Below are positions 10,048 through 18,395 of a DNA stretch of 64,000 nucleotides, in pieces; positions within the stretch are counted from its first letter, which is position 1, and each line of letters opens with the position of its first letter. The DNA comes from Actinomadura violacea. GTDB lineage: Bacteria; Actinomycetota; Actinomycetes; Streptosporangiales; Streptosporangiaceae. The position numbers were made by a program, and so were the translations under genes. The stretch covers positions 97,690 through 161,689 of the forward strand of contig NZ_JAGEPF010000027.1 in the NCBI RefSeq assembly GCF_017573465.1, written 5' to 3'. The notes beneath the pieces were generated by a model. The model saw only the letters and a list, made by a program, of their open reading frames with translations. It did not search any database and had not been told where the DNA came from.

Positions 10048-10593
10048 GTGAGCGCAGGCACGATGGCGTGGACTCCTCCAACGTGGGAGGAGATCGTCAC
10101 CGAGCACTCCACAAGGGTGTTCCGGCTGGCGTACCGCCTAACGGGCAACCGGCACGACGCCGAGGACCTGACCCAGGACGTCTTCATCCGGGTCTTCCGC
10201 TCGCTGTCGTCCTACAGCCCCGGCACGTTCGAGGGCTGGCTGCACCGGATCACGACGAACCTGTTCCTCGACCGCGCCCGCCGCAAGCAGCGCATCCGCT
10301 TCGACGCGCTCGCCGACGACGCCGCCGAGCGGCTGCAGGGCCGCGAGCCGAGCCCCGCCCAGTCCTACGACGAGCGGCACCTCGACGCCGACATCCAGAA
10401 GGCCCTGGACGGCCTCGCCCCCGAGTACCGCGCCGCCGTCGTGCTGTGCGACATCGAGGGCCTCACCTACGAGGAGATCGCCGCGTCCCTCGGGGTGAAG
10501 CTCGGCACCGTCCGCTCCCGCATCCACCGGGGCCGCGCCCAGCTGCGCAACGCCCTGGAGCACCGCCGCCCCGCCGAGGTGACGCAGGGCTGA
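10048..10593 (+). CDS. sigE: ECF sigma factor, SigE family
   Basis: About 181 residues from the GTG at 10048 (GGGGG at 10038-10042 as SD; GTG 10045, TTG 10012 and ATG 10063 are also in frame). Region 2 is VFRLAYRLTGNRHDAEDLTQDVFIRVFRSL and is followed by GTFEGWLHRITTNLFLD; region 4 is VLCDIEGLTYEEIAASLGVKLGTVRSRIHRGR. This matches mycobacterial and streptomycete SigE nearly word for word, so it should direct an envelope-stress regulon. SigE is normally followed by an anti-sigma gene (rseA) and an htrA protease gene; here an unrelated hydrolase follows, so its control must be encoded elsewhere or work differently. Confidence 0.92.
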   Translation: MSAGTMAWTPPTWEEIVTEHSTRVFRLAYRLTGNRHDAEDLTQDVFIRVFRSLSSYSPGTFEGWLHRITTNLFLDRARRKQRIRFDALADDAAERLQGREPSPAQSYDERHLDADIQKALDGLAPEYRAAVVLCDIEGLTYEEIAASLGVKLGTVRSRIHRGRAQLRNALEHRRPAEVTQG

Positions 10594-10671
10594 CCGCCCC
10601 GCGCCCCGCCCCTTTCCGCGTGACGAGCGTCACTAGTGACCGGCGAGTAACTTCAGGCTTACCCTCGGCGC

Positions 10672-11487
10672 GTGGACATCGTCTTCGACCGCCGCGGCGA
10701 AGGCCCGCCGCTGGTCCTGCTGCACGGCATCGGCCACCGCCGGCAGGGCTGGTCCCCCGTCCTGGACCTGCTCGCCGCGGAACGCGACGTCATCGCCGTC
10801 GACCTGCCCGGCTTCGGGGAGTCCCCGCCGCTGCCCGACGGCACCCCCTACACGCTCGACTCCGCGCTCGCCGTCCTCACCGCGGCCTTCGCCGACCTCG
10901 GCCTGGACCGCCCGCACATCGCCGGCAACTCGCTCGGCGGCCTGTTCGCCCTGGAGGCCGCCGACCGCGGCCTGGTCAGCTCCGCGACCGCGCTGTCGCC
11001 CGCCGGCTTCTTCAACGCCGCCGAACTGCGCTACGCCGCCTCGGTGCTGCGCGCGTCCCGGCTCGGCGCCCGCGTCCCCGACGCGGTGCTGGCCCGGCTG
11101 GCCCGCTCGCCGCGCCGCCGCGCCGCCATGTTCGGCATGATCTACGGCCGTCCCGACCTGATGGACGTCGAGGCCCTCACCGGCGACGCCCGCGCGATGC
11201 GCGACGCGGCCGGCTTCGACCCCACCCTCCGCGCCGGCCGCGACACCCGCTTCCTCGGCTCCTGCGCGGACGTCCCGGTCACCATCGCGTGGGGCACCCG
11301 GGACCGGCTGCTGCTGCGCAGCCAGGCCGTCCGCGCGCAGCGCCGCCTCCCGCACGCCCGGTTCGTCTGGCTGGAGGGCTGCGGCCACGTCCCGATGTCC
11401 GACGACCCGCCGCAGGTCGCCCGCGTCCTGCTGGACGGCAGCGCCCACCCGCTGCTCGGCGCCCGCCCGGAGAGCGCCGCGTCCTAG
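10672..11487 (+). CDS. Alpha/beta hydrolase
   Basis: A 271-residue alpha/beta-hydrolase with a GTG start and no signal peptide, so cytoplasmic. Seen in order: oxyanion region LVLLHGIGHRRQGW, DLPGFGES, nucleophile elbow GNSLGG (Ser at about residue 87), acid in WGTRDRLLL, and catalytic His in GCGHVPMSDDP. The arrangement is that of small-molecule ester or C-C hydrolases; the substrate is unknown. It lies 78 bp after sigE and may be co-transcribed. Its TAG stop overlaps the stop of the convergent methyltransferase gene by sharing CTAG (11484-11487). Confidence 0.9.
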   Translation: MDIVFDRRGEGPPLVLLHGIGHRRQGWSPVLDLLAAERDVIAVDLPGFGESPPLPDGTPYTLDSALAVLTAAFADLGLDRPHIAGNSLGGLFALEAADRGLVSSATALSPAGFFNAAELRYAASVLRASRLGARVPDAVLARLARSPRRRAAMFGMIYGRPDLMDVEALTGDARAMRDAAGFDPTLRAGRDTRFLGSCADVPVTIAWGTRDRLLLRSQAVRAQRRLPHARFVWLEGCGHVPMSDDPPQVARVLLDGSAHPLLGARPESAAS

Positions 11488-12308
11488 GGCTTGCGGCCGA
11501 CGCCGCAGAACGCGTCGACCTCGGGTTCCGCGACCGCGGGGTCGGGGCGCCAGCGCGAGCACGACACGACGCCCGGCTCGGCGAGGCCGAGTCCGTCGAA
11601 GTACGCGGCGATCTCGTCCGGGGTGCGCAGCGTGACGGTCGGTCTGCCACCCGACTCGTTCCACATCCGCGCGCTGTTCTCCGACCGCTCGCCGTGCACG
11701 GCGCTCGTCGGATGGTTGACGACGAGCCGGCTGCCGGACGGCACCGCGTCCATCAGCCGCCGCACGATCGCGTGCGAGGCGTCGGCGCCCTCGACGTGGT
11801 GCAGGATGCCGACGAGCATCACCGCGACCGGCCGCGTGAAGTCGAGCAGCGTCCGGGCCTGCGCGAGGATGCCGTCCGGGTCGCGCAGGTCGGCGTCGAT
11901 GTAGTGGCACGCGCCTTCCGGGCTGCTGGTCAGCAGCGCGCGGGCGTGCGCCAGCACCAGCGGGTCGTGGTCCACGTAGACGATCCGGCAGCCGGGCGCG
12001 ACGCGCTGCGCGACCTGGTGGGTGTTCTCGGCGGTGGGGAGCCCGGTGCCGATGTCGAGGAACTGGCGGATCTTCTCGGGGCCCGCCAGGTACCGGACGG
12101 CGCGTCCGAGGAACCCGCGGTCGGCCCGCGCCTGCTCGACCATGTCGGGCTTGAGGCCGATGGAGTGCTCCGCGGCCCGCCGGTCGGCCTCGAAGTGGTC
12201 CTTGCCGCCGAGCAGGTAGTTCCAGACCCGCGCGGAGTGCGGGATGTGGGTCTTCAGCGCGTCCTCGTCCGCAGGACCCTGCTCCGGCACCGCCGCCTGC
12301 CCGCCCAT
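11484..12308 (-). CDS. SAM-dependent methyltransferase, DUF574 (Methyltransf_19) family
   Basis: A 274-residue protein of the actinomycete-specific DUF574 family. Signature pieces: SARVWNYLLGGKDHFEADR near the N-terminus, SAM loop FLDIGTGLPT, IVYVDHDPLVLAHARALL, and LLDFTRPVAVMLVGILHHV. ATG 12308 was chosen because GGAAGGGG lies at an ideal distance, whereas the ATG at 12326 has no SD. These proteins occur in many copies in actinomycetes, often beside regulators, and their substrates are generally unknown. Convergent with the hydrolase gene; the upstream side faces the yceI promoter. Confidence 0.9.
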   Translation of the reverse strand: MGGQAAVPEQGPADEDALKTHIPHSARVWNYLLGGKDHFEADRRAAEHSIGLKPDMVEQARADRGFLGRAVRYLAGPEKIRQFLDIGTGLPTAENTHQVAQRVAPGCRIVYVDHDPLVLAHARALLTSSPEGACHYIDADLRDPDGILAQARTLLDFTRPVAVMLVGILHHVEGADASHAIVRRLMDAVPSGSRLVVNHPTSAVHGERSENSARMWNESGGRPTVTLRTPDEIAAYFDGLGLAEPGVVSCSRWRPDPAVAEPEVDAFCGVGRKP

Positions 12309-12416
12309 CGCGAAGGCCCCTTCCATCACGGTGAACGAGATTCTAGTCCGGGCGTCCCCGCTCCCGCCGGAAGATCGCGAACGCGAGGGGCGGAGCGGAC
12401 GGGGAACAAGGGGCGG

Positions 12417-12470
12417 TTGACATGTGTTTGAGCTTTCAACTAACCTCGGGGTTAGTCGTTGAAGTTTCAA
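12417..12470 (+). promoter_or_regulatory. yceI promoter with three palindromic operator-like elements
   Basis: TTGACA at 12417-12422 and TAACCT at 12441-12446 form a good -35/-10 pair with an 18-bp spacer. Three palindromes overlap or flank it: TTGAGCTTTCAA (12428-12439) in the spacer, CTAACC-TCGG-GGTTAG (12440-12455) over the -10, and TTGAAGTTTCAA (12459-12470) downstream. The first and third match at 10 of 12 positions and start 31 bp apart, about three helical turns. The TTGAA/TTCAA form resembles MarR-family operators, so repression by a MarR-type protein is likely. Confidence 0.75.
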
Positions 12471-12495
12471 GCACCTATCGCCACTGGAGACACCG

Positions 12496-13044
12496 ATGAG
12501 CATCGCCACCATCGCCCCGGGCCTGACCGCCGGCACCTGGAACATCGACCCCACGCACTCTGAGGTCACCTTCTCCATCCGCCACCTGATGACCAAGGTG
12601 CGCGGCTCCTTCACCGAGTTCTCCGGCTCCGTGCAGATCGCCGAGGACCTCGCCGGCTCCACCGCCACCGCCGAGATCAAGGTGGCCTCCCTCGACACCC
12701 GCAACGCCGACCGCGACGCGCACGTGCGCACCGCGGACGTGCTGGACGTCGAGAACCACCCGTCCATGACCTTCAACACCAAGGGCGTGCGCGCCGAGGG
12801 CGGCGAGTACTACCTGGACGGCGACCTCACCATCAAGGGCGTCACCCGTCCGGTCAGCCTGACGGTCGAGTTCAACGGCGTCGCCGAGGACCCGTGGGGC
12901 GGCACGCGCGCCGGGTTCTCCGCCGAGACCACGATCAACCGCAAGGACTGGGGCATCGAGTTCAACGTGCCCCTCAAGGGCGAGGGCGCCCTCCTGGGCG
13001 ACAAGGTCAACCTCCAGCTGGAGATCCAGGCCGTCCGCGCCTGA
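12496..13044 (+). CDS. YceI-family protein
   Basis: A 182-residue YceI-domain protein, a lipocalin-like beta-barrel that binds isoprenoid-type lipids. It has no signal peptide, as is usual in actinobacteria, so it should be cytoplasmic. Recognised segments: GTWNIDPTHSEVTFSIRHLMTKVRGSF, ADVLDVENHPSMTFNT, LDGDLTIKGVTRPVSLTVEFNG and TTINRKDWGIEFN. It stands alone behind a strong palindrome-rich promoter, which suggests tight inducible control. The TGA stop lies in the first arm of the terminator hairpin. The physiological ligand is not known. Confidence 0.93.
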   Translation: MSIATIAPGLTAGTWNIDPTHSEVTFSIRHLMTKVRGSFTEFSGSVQIAEDLAGSTATAEIKVASLDTRNADRDAHVRTADVLDVENHPSMTFNTKGVRAEGGEYYLDGDLTIKGVTRPVSLTVEFNGVAEDPWGGTRAGFSAETTINRKDWGIEFNVPLKGEGALLGDKVNLQLEIQAVRA

Positions 13045-13090
13045 CCGGCGCCTGGAGCGGAGCGCCAGCGGAGCGGAAGGCGCCGGTCAG
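13041..13090 (+). terminator. yceI terminator, 13-bp perfect stem including the stop codon
   Basis: Bases 13041-13053 (starting CTGACCGG) are exactly complementary to 13078-13090, with a 24-nt loop. The yceI TGA (13042-13044) is inside the first arm. Two more inverted repeats follow: GGGGGG/CCCCCC around 13114-13129 and a 10-bp pair at 13157-13166/13174-13183. Confidence 0.75.
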
Positions 13091-13187
13091 GCGGCCCTTG
13101 CCGGGGGGCGTGGGGGGGGTCGTCCCCCCACAGAGATACTGACTGGACCATCCTCCTGGGCGCCCGCCCCGCACGGGCGCCCACCGG

Positions 13188-13221
13188 AAAGGGCCGTCCC
13201 GCACCCCGTGGACGGCCCTTT
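13188..13221. terminator. 12-bp stem terminator before the convergent histidine kinase end
   Basis: AAAGGGCCGTCC (13188-13199) pairs perfectly with GGACGGCCCTTT (13210-13221) over a 10-nt loop, then CCCCTTTCCC. It lies 15 bp beyond the stop of the kinase gene and can serve both converging transcripts. Confidence 0.75.
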
Positions 13222-13235
13222 CCCCTTTCCCGAGG

Positions 13236-14588
13236 TCATTCGGGCGGCGCGAGCGGGAGCCGCAGCGCGAAGCGGGCGCCGCGCGCGTCGTCCTCGATCC
13301 GCAGCGTGCCGCCGTGCGCCTGCGCGATCTCGCGGGCGATGGCGAGGCCCAGCCCGGTGCCGCCGGCGCCGCGGCTGCGCGCGGTGTCCAGCCGGGTGAA
13401 CCGCTCGAAGACGCGCTCGCGGTCCGCCGGCGCGACGCCGACGCCGTCGTCGGTCACCGTGAGCAGCGCGTGGTCGCCGTCGCGGGACGCCTCGACCGCG
13501 ATGACCCGGTCGGCGTACCGCTCGGCGTTGTCCAGCAGGTTCCCCAGCAGCCGGACGAGCTGCATCCGCACGCCCCGCACCGTCACGCCGTGCGCCAGCT
13601 CCTTCTCGATCTTCACCTGGAAGGCGCGGCGGCCGATCTCCGCGCCGGCCAGCGCGGACAGGTCGATCGGCTCCTGCGCGGCGGTCCCGCCCGTCCCGAT
13701 CCGGGCGAGCAGCAGCAGGTCGGTGACGATCGACTCCAGCCGGTCGGTGTCGTGCAGCGCCTGCGCGACGACGGCGGGCAGGTCGTTGTCCTCGGGGTGC
13801 ATCGAGGCGTCCTCGAGGTTGGCGCGCAGCCCCGCGATCGGGGTGCGCAGCTCGTGCGAGGCGTCCGAGGCGAACTGGCGCTGCCGCCCCACCGCCGACT
13901 CCAGCCGGTCGAGGGTCGCGTTCGCGGTGCGGGCGAGCTGCGCGATCTCGTCCTCCCCGGGCGGCTCGGGCACCCGGCGGCTCAGGTCGGTCGCGCTGAT
14001 CTCGGCGAGCTGCGCGCGGATCGCCTCGACGGGCCCGAGCGTGCGGCCGACGACCCGCCAGGTGATCCACGCGGCGAGCCCGGCGAGGACCGCCACGCCC
14101 GCCGCGAGCGCCCCCTCCAGCAGGCCGTTGACCAGGTAGGACGGCATCGGCTCCGCCGCGTACACCACCACCGAGTCGGGCGCGGTGGTGGCGCGGATCG
14201 CCTCCGCGACGAAACAGCGCCGGTGCGGCCAGCTCCCGTGGCAGGTGGTGAAGTCGCGCACGCGCAGGCCCGGGGACGGCCAGAGCCGGCTGACCGGCGG
14301 GCGTCCCGCCGCCGACGGCGTCGCCTCCCGGACGCGCCCGCCCGGCTCGACGACCTGCACCACCACCCGGCCGCCGTCGTCGTCGGCGATGGGGCCGCGC
14401 AGCGTGCCGTCCCGGACGCCGCCGCTCACCCGGCGCGCGTCCACCTGGGTGCGCTGCAGCAGGTCGGCCCGGACGACCGCGCGGACGGCGGCGTCGATGC
14501 CCGCGGCGGTGGCGCCCCAGACCAGCGCCGCGATGACCGCGGCGACGACGGTGTCCCTGGCCCTGATCGACCGGGGGCGCATCCGCAT
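13236..14588 (-). CDS. Sensor histidine kinase, orphan (HAMP-HisKA-HATPase)
   Basis: A 450-residue membrane kinase: membrane segments at about 14-33 and 153-177 enclose an extracellular sensor of about 120 residues that contains two cysteines (TTCHGS, RRCF). A HAMP domain follows (WRVVGRTLGPVEAIR), then HisKA with phosphoacceptor His245 in SDASHELRTP, and HATPase boxes NLLDNAERYADR, VTDDGVGVAPADRERVFERF and GTGLGLAIAREIAQAHGG. No response regulator gene adjoins it on either side, so its partner is elsewhere. The gene is monocistronic and is divergent from the GCS2-type ligase. Confidence 0.93.
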   Translation of the reverse strand: MRMRPRSIRARDTVVAAVIAALVWGATAAGIDAAVRAVVRADLLQRTQVDARRVSGGVRDGTLRGPIADDDGGRVVVQVVEPGGRVREATPSAAGRPPVSRLWPSPGLRVRDFTTCHGSWPHRRCFVAEAIRATTAPDSVVVYAAEPMPSYLVNGLLEGALAAGVAVLAGLAAWITWRVVGRTLGPVEAIRAQLAEISATDLSRRVPEPPGEDEIAQLARTANATLDRLESAVGRQRQFASDASHELRTPIAGLRANLEDASMHPEDNDLPAVVAQALHDTDRLESIVTDLLLLARIGTGGTAAQEPIDLSALAGAEIGRRAFQVKIEKELAHGVTVRGVRMQLVRLLGNLLDNAERYADRVIAVEASRDGDHALLTVTDDGVGVAPADRERVFERFTRLDTARSRGAGGTGLGLAIAREIAQAHGGTLRIEDDARGARFALRLPLAPPE

Positions 14589-14738
14589 GCATCACAGAGT
14601 GTCACGGGATACCGGGTCGCCGATACAGGTTACCGGCCAGTCACTAAACGTGGCCCGAAATCACCCGCCGGGTTTTCCACCCCCTCAGCCGGGACATCCC
14701 GTTTTATGACGGTTCCTCCGAAGCACAGGGACGGACAC

Positions 14739-16208
14739 ATGGGCAGGGACGTGGCTTCGGTCACCATCAACGGCGAGGACCGCCGGCGCTACCGCGAGAA
14801 GGTCCGCAGATGCCTGGACGTGCTGGCCCGCATGCTCGGCGAGTCCCAGTTCGACTTCGAACGCCCGCACATCGGCCTGGAGATCGAGCTCAACCTGATC
14901 GACGAGCTCGGCGACCCCCTGATGCGCAACGCCGACGTGCTGAAGGCCATCGCGGACCCGGCCTGGGACACCGAGCTCGGCCAGTTCAACCTGGAGATCA
15001 ACATCCCGCCCCGCGAGCTCGGCGGGGAGGGCACCGGCGAGCTGGAGGCCGAGGTCCGCGACCACCTCGGGCACGCCGAGAACCGGGCCGGCGAGGTCGG
15101 CGGCGAGCTCATCATGATCGGCGTGCTGCCGACCCTGCGGCGCAGCGACATCGGCGAGGAGTCCCTCTCCGCCAACGCCCGCTACAAGATGCTCAACGAC
15201 CAGATCTTCCGCGCGCGCGGCGAGGAGATGCACATCGCCATCGACGGCCCCGAGCCGCTGCGCATGCACACCGACACCATCCTCCCCGAGGCCGCCTGCA
15301 CCAGCGTCCAGTTCCACCTGCAGGTCAGCCCCGACCAGTTCGGCGCCTACTGGAACGCCGCGCAGGCCGTCGCCGGCGCGCAGGTCGCCATGGCCGCCAA
15401 CTCCCCGTTCCTGTTCGGGCACCGCCTCTGGCACGAGACCCGCATCACCCTGTTCGAGCAGGCCACCGACACCCGCCCCGACGAGCTGAAGTCCCAGGGC
15501 GTCCGCCCCCGCGTCTGGTTCGGCGAACGCTGGATCACCTCCGTCTTCGACCTGTTCGAGGAGAACACCCGCTACTTCCCCTCGCTCCTGCCGCTCTGCG
15601 ACGACGAGGACCCGCTCGCCGTCCTCGACGAGGGCGGCATCCCCGAACTCGGCGAGCTGACCCTGCACAACGGCACCATCTACCGCTGGAACCGCCCCAT
15701 CTACGCCGTCGTGAAGGGCCGCCCCCACCTGCGCATCGAGAACCGCGTCCTGCCCGCCGGGCCGTCCGTCGCCGACGTCGTCGCCAACGGCGCGTTCTAC
15801 TACGGCGTCGTCCGCATGCTCGCCGAGCAGGACCGGCCCGTCTGGTCGCGGATGTCCTTCAGCACCGCCGAGGAGAACCTGCACCGCGCCGCCCGCGACG
15901 GCATCGACGCGACCCTCTACTGGCCCGGCGTCGGCGAGGTCCCCGCCGCCGAGCTCATCCTCCGCAAGCTGCTCCCCCTCGCCCACGAGGGCCTCGACCG
16001 CTGGGGCGTCGACCCGTCCCGCCGCGACCGGCTCCTCGGCATCATCGAGCGCCGCTGCGTCACCGGCCAGACGGGCGCCGCCTGGCAGATCGCCACCGTC
16101 GACGCCATCGAGGAGTCCACCGCCGCCCCCCGCCACGAGGCCCTCCGCCTCATGACCCGCCGCTACGTAGAGAACATGCGAACCAACACCCCCGTCCACA
16201 CCTGGTGA
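14739..16208 (+). CDS. Glutamate-cysteine ligase (GCS2) family protein
   Basis: A 489-residue ATP-dependent gamma-glutamyl ligase-type protein. Family marks: HIGLEIELNLIDELG (ATP/Mg-binding Glu residues), QFNLEINIPPREL, DTILPEAACTSVQFHLQV, and NGTIYRWNRPIYAV with the Arg-rich LRIENRVLPAGPS. ATG 14739 (AGGGACGG upstream) is preferred to the ATG at 14706. Actinobacteria generally make mycothiol rather than glutathione, so the substrate may be another amine; ergothioneine-type gamma-glutamylcysteine formation (EgtA-like) is one option, but no egtBCD genes are nearby. Divergent from the orphan kinase. Confidence 0.85.
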   Translation: MGRDVASVTINGEDRRRYREKVRRCLDVLARMLGESQFDFERPHIGLEIELNLIDELGDPLMRNADVLKAIADPAWDTELGQFNLEINIPPRELGGEGTGELEAEVRDHLGHAENRAGEVGGELIMIGVLPTLRRSDIGEESLSANARYKMLNDQIFRARGEEMHIAIDGPEPLRMHTDTILPEAACTSVQFHLQVSPDQFGAYWNAAQAVAGAQVAMAANSPFLFGHRLWHETRITLFEQATDTRPDELKSQGVRPRVWFGERWITSVFDLFEENTRYFPSLLPLCDDEDPLAVLDEGGIPELGELTLHNGTIYRWNRPIYAVVKGRPHLRIENRVLPAGPSVADVVANGAFYYGVVRMLAEQDRPVWSRMSFSTAEENLHRAARDGIDATLYWPGVGEVPAAELILRKLLPLAHEGLDRWGVDPSRRDRLLGIIERRCVTGQTGAAWQIATVDAIEESTAAPRHEALRLMTRRYVENMRTNTPVHTW

Positions 16209-16271
16209 CCCGCCGCGCCCCGGCGGCACCGGCGGCGGGCCGGGCGGGCGGCCACCGGCCTCCTGACGGCG

Positions 16272-16808
16272 TCACCGGCCCGCCGGCCGGGCCCTTCGCG
16301 AGGTGCGGTACCGCCGGACGGCGTCCCGGTTGGCGCAGGCGTGGGAGCAGTAGCGCTGCCGCCCCGGGCGGCTGAAGTCGAGGTAGGCGCCGGCGCATTC
16401 GGGCAGGGCGCAGCGGCCGAGGCGGTGCATGCCGTGGCCGGTGAGGTGCTGGGCGGCGGCGACGGTGGTGGCGGCGGTGAGGATGCCGGCGAAGCTCGCA
16501 TCGTCGTGGCGGTAGTGGATGTGCCATCCGGTGCCGTCGTGGTCGGTGACGGTGGGCTGGGTCGCGTAGCGGGCGAGCATCTCGTTGAGCAGGGCGACCC
16601 GGTCGGCGTCGGTGACGGCATCGATCAGCCGGCACCAGTCGGCGAGGTAGTCGCGCACCATCGCGCAATCGTCCGGTCCGGCGGCGCGTTCCAGGGGCAT
16701 GCCCGCCTCGGCCCATCGGGCGGCGAGATCGCCGGGGCCGGCCGGCGGGCGGTTGAGAAGGTCGATGACGATGTGCAGCAGCGTCCTGGCGTAAGGGTTT
16801 ACAGGCAC
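16272..16808 (-). CDS. CGNR zinc-finger (ABATE domain) regulator
   Basis: A 178-residue protein with an N-terminal ABATE-type domain (NPYARTLLHIVIDLLNRPP) and a C-terminal zinc finger of the CGNR family, LGRCALPECAGAYLDFSRPG then RYCSHACANRDAVRRYR. The signature CGNR reads CANR here, a minor change. Four cysteines for zinc are present. Such proteins are taken to be stress-linked transcriptional regulators. The start is a GTG at 16808, only 27 bp from the ATG of the divergent MFS gene, so regulator and exporter share one control region and the regulator probably governs the exporter. Confidence 0.85.
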   Translation of the reverse strand: MPVNPYARTLLHIVIDLLNRPPAGPGDLAARWAEAGMPLERAAGPDDCAMVRDYLADWCRLIDAVTDADRVALLNEMLARYATQPTVTDHDGTGWHIHYRHDDASFAGILTAATTVAAAQHLTGHGMHRLGRCALPECAGAYLDFSRPGRQRYCSHACANRDAVRRYRTSRRARPAGR

Positions 16809-16835
16809 AAGCCTATTACAACACCGTGATGGGTC
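16801..16835. promoter_or_regulatory. Very short shared control region, CGNR regulator/MFS exporter
   Basis: Only 27 bp separate the two start codons. An imperfect palindrome, TACAGGC-ACAA-GCCTATTA, spans the regulator's start (about 16800-16817). With so little room, both genes may be transcribed as leaderless mRNAs and one bound repressor could block both. This is inference; promoter hexamers cannot be assigned. Confidence 0.4.
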
Positions 16836-18308
16836 ATGACCACCGAACCTTCCGCGGACGCCTCGCCCTCCGCCTCGCCCTCCGCCTCGGCCGACCGGGC
16901 CGCCGGCGCCCTCCGGCGGCCGGCGCCCTGGACGCCGCTGGCGGCGTGCTGCCTGGGCACGTTCCTGCTGCTGCTCTACACCACGGTCGCCACCGTCGCC
17001 CTGCCGAGCATCGGCGCCGACCTGCACGCGGGCTTCGGGGCCCGGCAATGGATCATCGACGTGTACACGCTGGCGCTGGCCGGGCTGCTGCTCGGAGCGG
17101 GGGCGCTCGGCGACGCGCTCGGCCCCGGGCGCCTCTACCCGGCCGGGTTGGCCGTTTTCGGCCTGGCGACCCTGGCCTGCGGCCTGGCCGTGTCCCCACC
17201 GTGGCTGATCGCCGCGCGCGCCGTCCAGGGCACGGCCGGGGCCGCCATGTTCGCCTCCATCCTTCCGCTGATCGGGTCGTCCTACACCGGCCGGGCCAAG
17301 GCGACCGCGTTCGCGGTGTGGGGAGCGGTGGCGGGGGCGGCCTCCGCGGTGGGCACGGTGGGCGGGGGCGTGCTCGCCGAATACGCCGGGTGGCGATGGA
17401 CGTTCCTCGGCGCGCTGCCGTTGTGCGTGCTCGCGCTGGCCATGGCCGTCCGCTTCCTGCCTCCCGCGGGTCCAGCGAAGGGACGCCCGCGTCCCGGACG
17501 GGCCGCGGGGGCGGCCGACCGGCCGGGAATCACGACGATCACGATCGCGGTGACCGCGTCGACCTACGCCGTCATCGCCGCCGGCGAATCCGGCTGGACC
17601 GGGCCCGGCGCGGTCGCCGGCTGGCTCACCGCGGCCGCCGCCATGACCGCGTTCGTCCTGGTCGAGCGCGCCGCCCCCCGGCCGGTCCTACCGCCGGCCG
17701 TGTTCGCCACGCCCGGTTTCGCCGGTGTCCTGCTGGTGGCCTTCGGCTACTACTTCGCGGCGTTCGGCGCGCTGCCGGGCCTCGCGGCCTGGTTGCAGGC
17801 CGACGGCGGCCTCGGAGCGCTCGCCACCTCGCTCGCTCTCGTGATCCAGTTGCTGACCTTCATCGCCGTCTCCGGCCTGGTCGGCGACCGGCTCCACGCA
17901 CTGCAGCCCCGCTGGACGCTGGGCGCCGGCACCGCCCTGGTCGGCATCGGCGCGCTGACCGGCATCACGCTCAACGCGGGATCGAGCTGGCCGGCGCTGC
18001 TGCCGTTCCTGATCCTCAGCGGCATCGGAGCGGGCATCGTGTCCCCCGTGCTCCCCGCCGTCGCCATGGCCTCCGTGCCCGCCCGCCACGCGGGAACGGC
18101 GGGCGCCGCGGCCAACGCGGCCCGGCAGTTCGGGCTCACCCTCGGCGTCGCCGTCTGCGGCACCCTCACCCGCACCGCCCACGTCCCGGGCGTGCGGGCG
18201 GCGCTCGTCCTCTGCGGAGTGCTCGCCGCGCTCGCCGGAACCCTCGCGCCCCTCCTCCTGCGCCATGGCGCCGGCGCCACGGTCCGGTCCGCCGGCCGCG
18301 ACGGCTGA
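16836..18308 (+). CDS. MFS drug exporter, DHA2 (EmrB/QacA) type
   Basis: A 490-residue proton-driven exporter with about 14 hydrophobic segments. It shows the motif A region (LGDALGPGRLYPAG), the motif C-like AVAGAASAVGTVGGGVLAEYAGWRW (helix 5, antiporter signature), and a second-half GLVGDRLHALQPRW. The first 30 residues are an unstructured Ser/Ala-rich leader. Substrates of this family are hydrophobic drugs, dyes or own metabolites; none can be specified. Its position next to a divergent CGNR regulator suggests an inducible resistance unit. Confidence 0.9.
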   Translation: MTTEPSADASPSASPSASADRAAGALRRPAPWTPLAACCLGTFLLLLYTTVATVALPSIGADLHAGFGARQWIIDVYTLALAGLLLGAGALGDALGPGRLYPAGLAVFGLATLACGLAVSPPWLIAARAVQGTAGAAMFASILPLIGSSYTGRAKATAFAVWGAVAGAASAVGTVGGGVLAEYAGWRWTFLGALPLCVLALAMAVRFLPPAGPAKGRPRPGRAAGAADRPGITTITIAVTASTYAVIAAGESGWTGPGAVAGWLTAAAAMTAFVLVERAAPRPVLPPAVFATPGFAGVLLVAFGYYFAAFGALPGLAAWLQADGGLGALATSLALVIQLLTFIAVSGLVGDRLHALQPRWTLGAGTALVGIGALTGITLNAGSSWPALLPFLILSGIGAGIVSPVLPAVAMASVPARHAGTAGAAANAARQFGLTLGVAVCGTLTRTAHVPGVRAALVLCGVLAALAGTLAPLLLRHGAGATVRSAGRDG

Positions 18309-18395
18309 TCGCACAGCGGTGGTCAGGTGCGCGGGAAACGGTCCGTCCGTAGTGACGGGGGTTCCATGGGGACGCCCCCCTGGGAAAATGCCCCT

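Noticed and set aside
9870..12431. Open frame of 853 codons on the plus strand across sigE and the hydrolase
   Set aside because: Shifted frame of real genes, with long Arg/Pro stretches.
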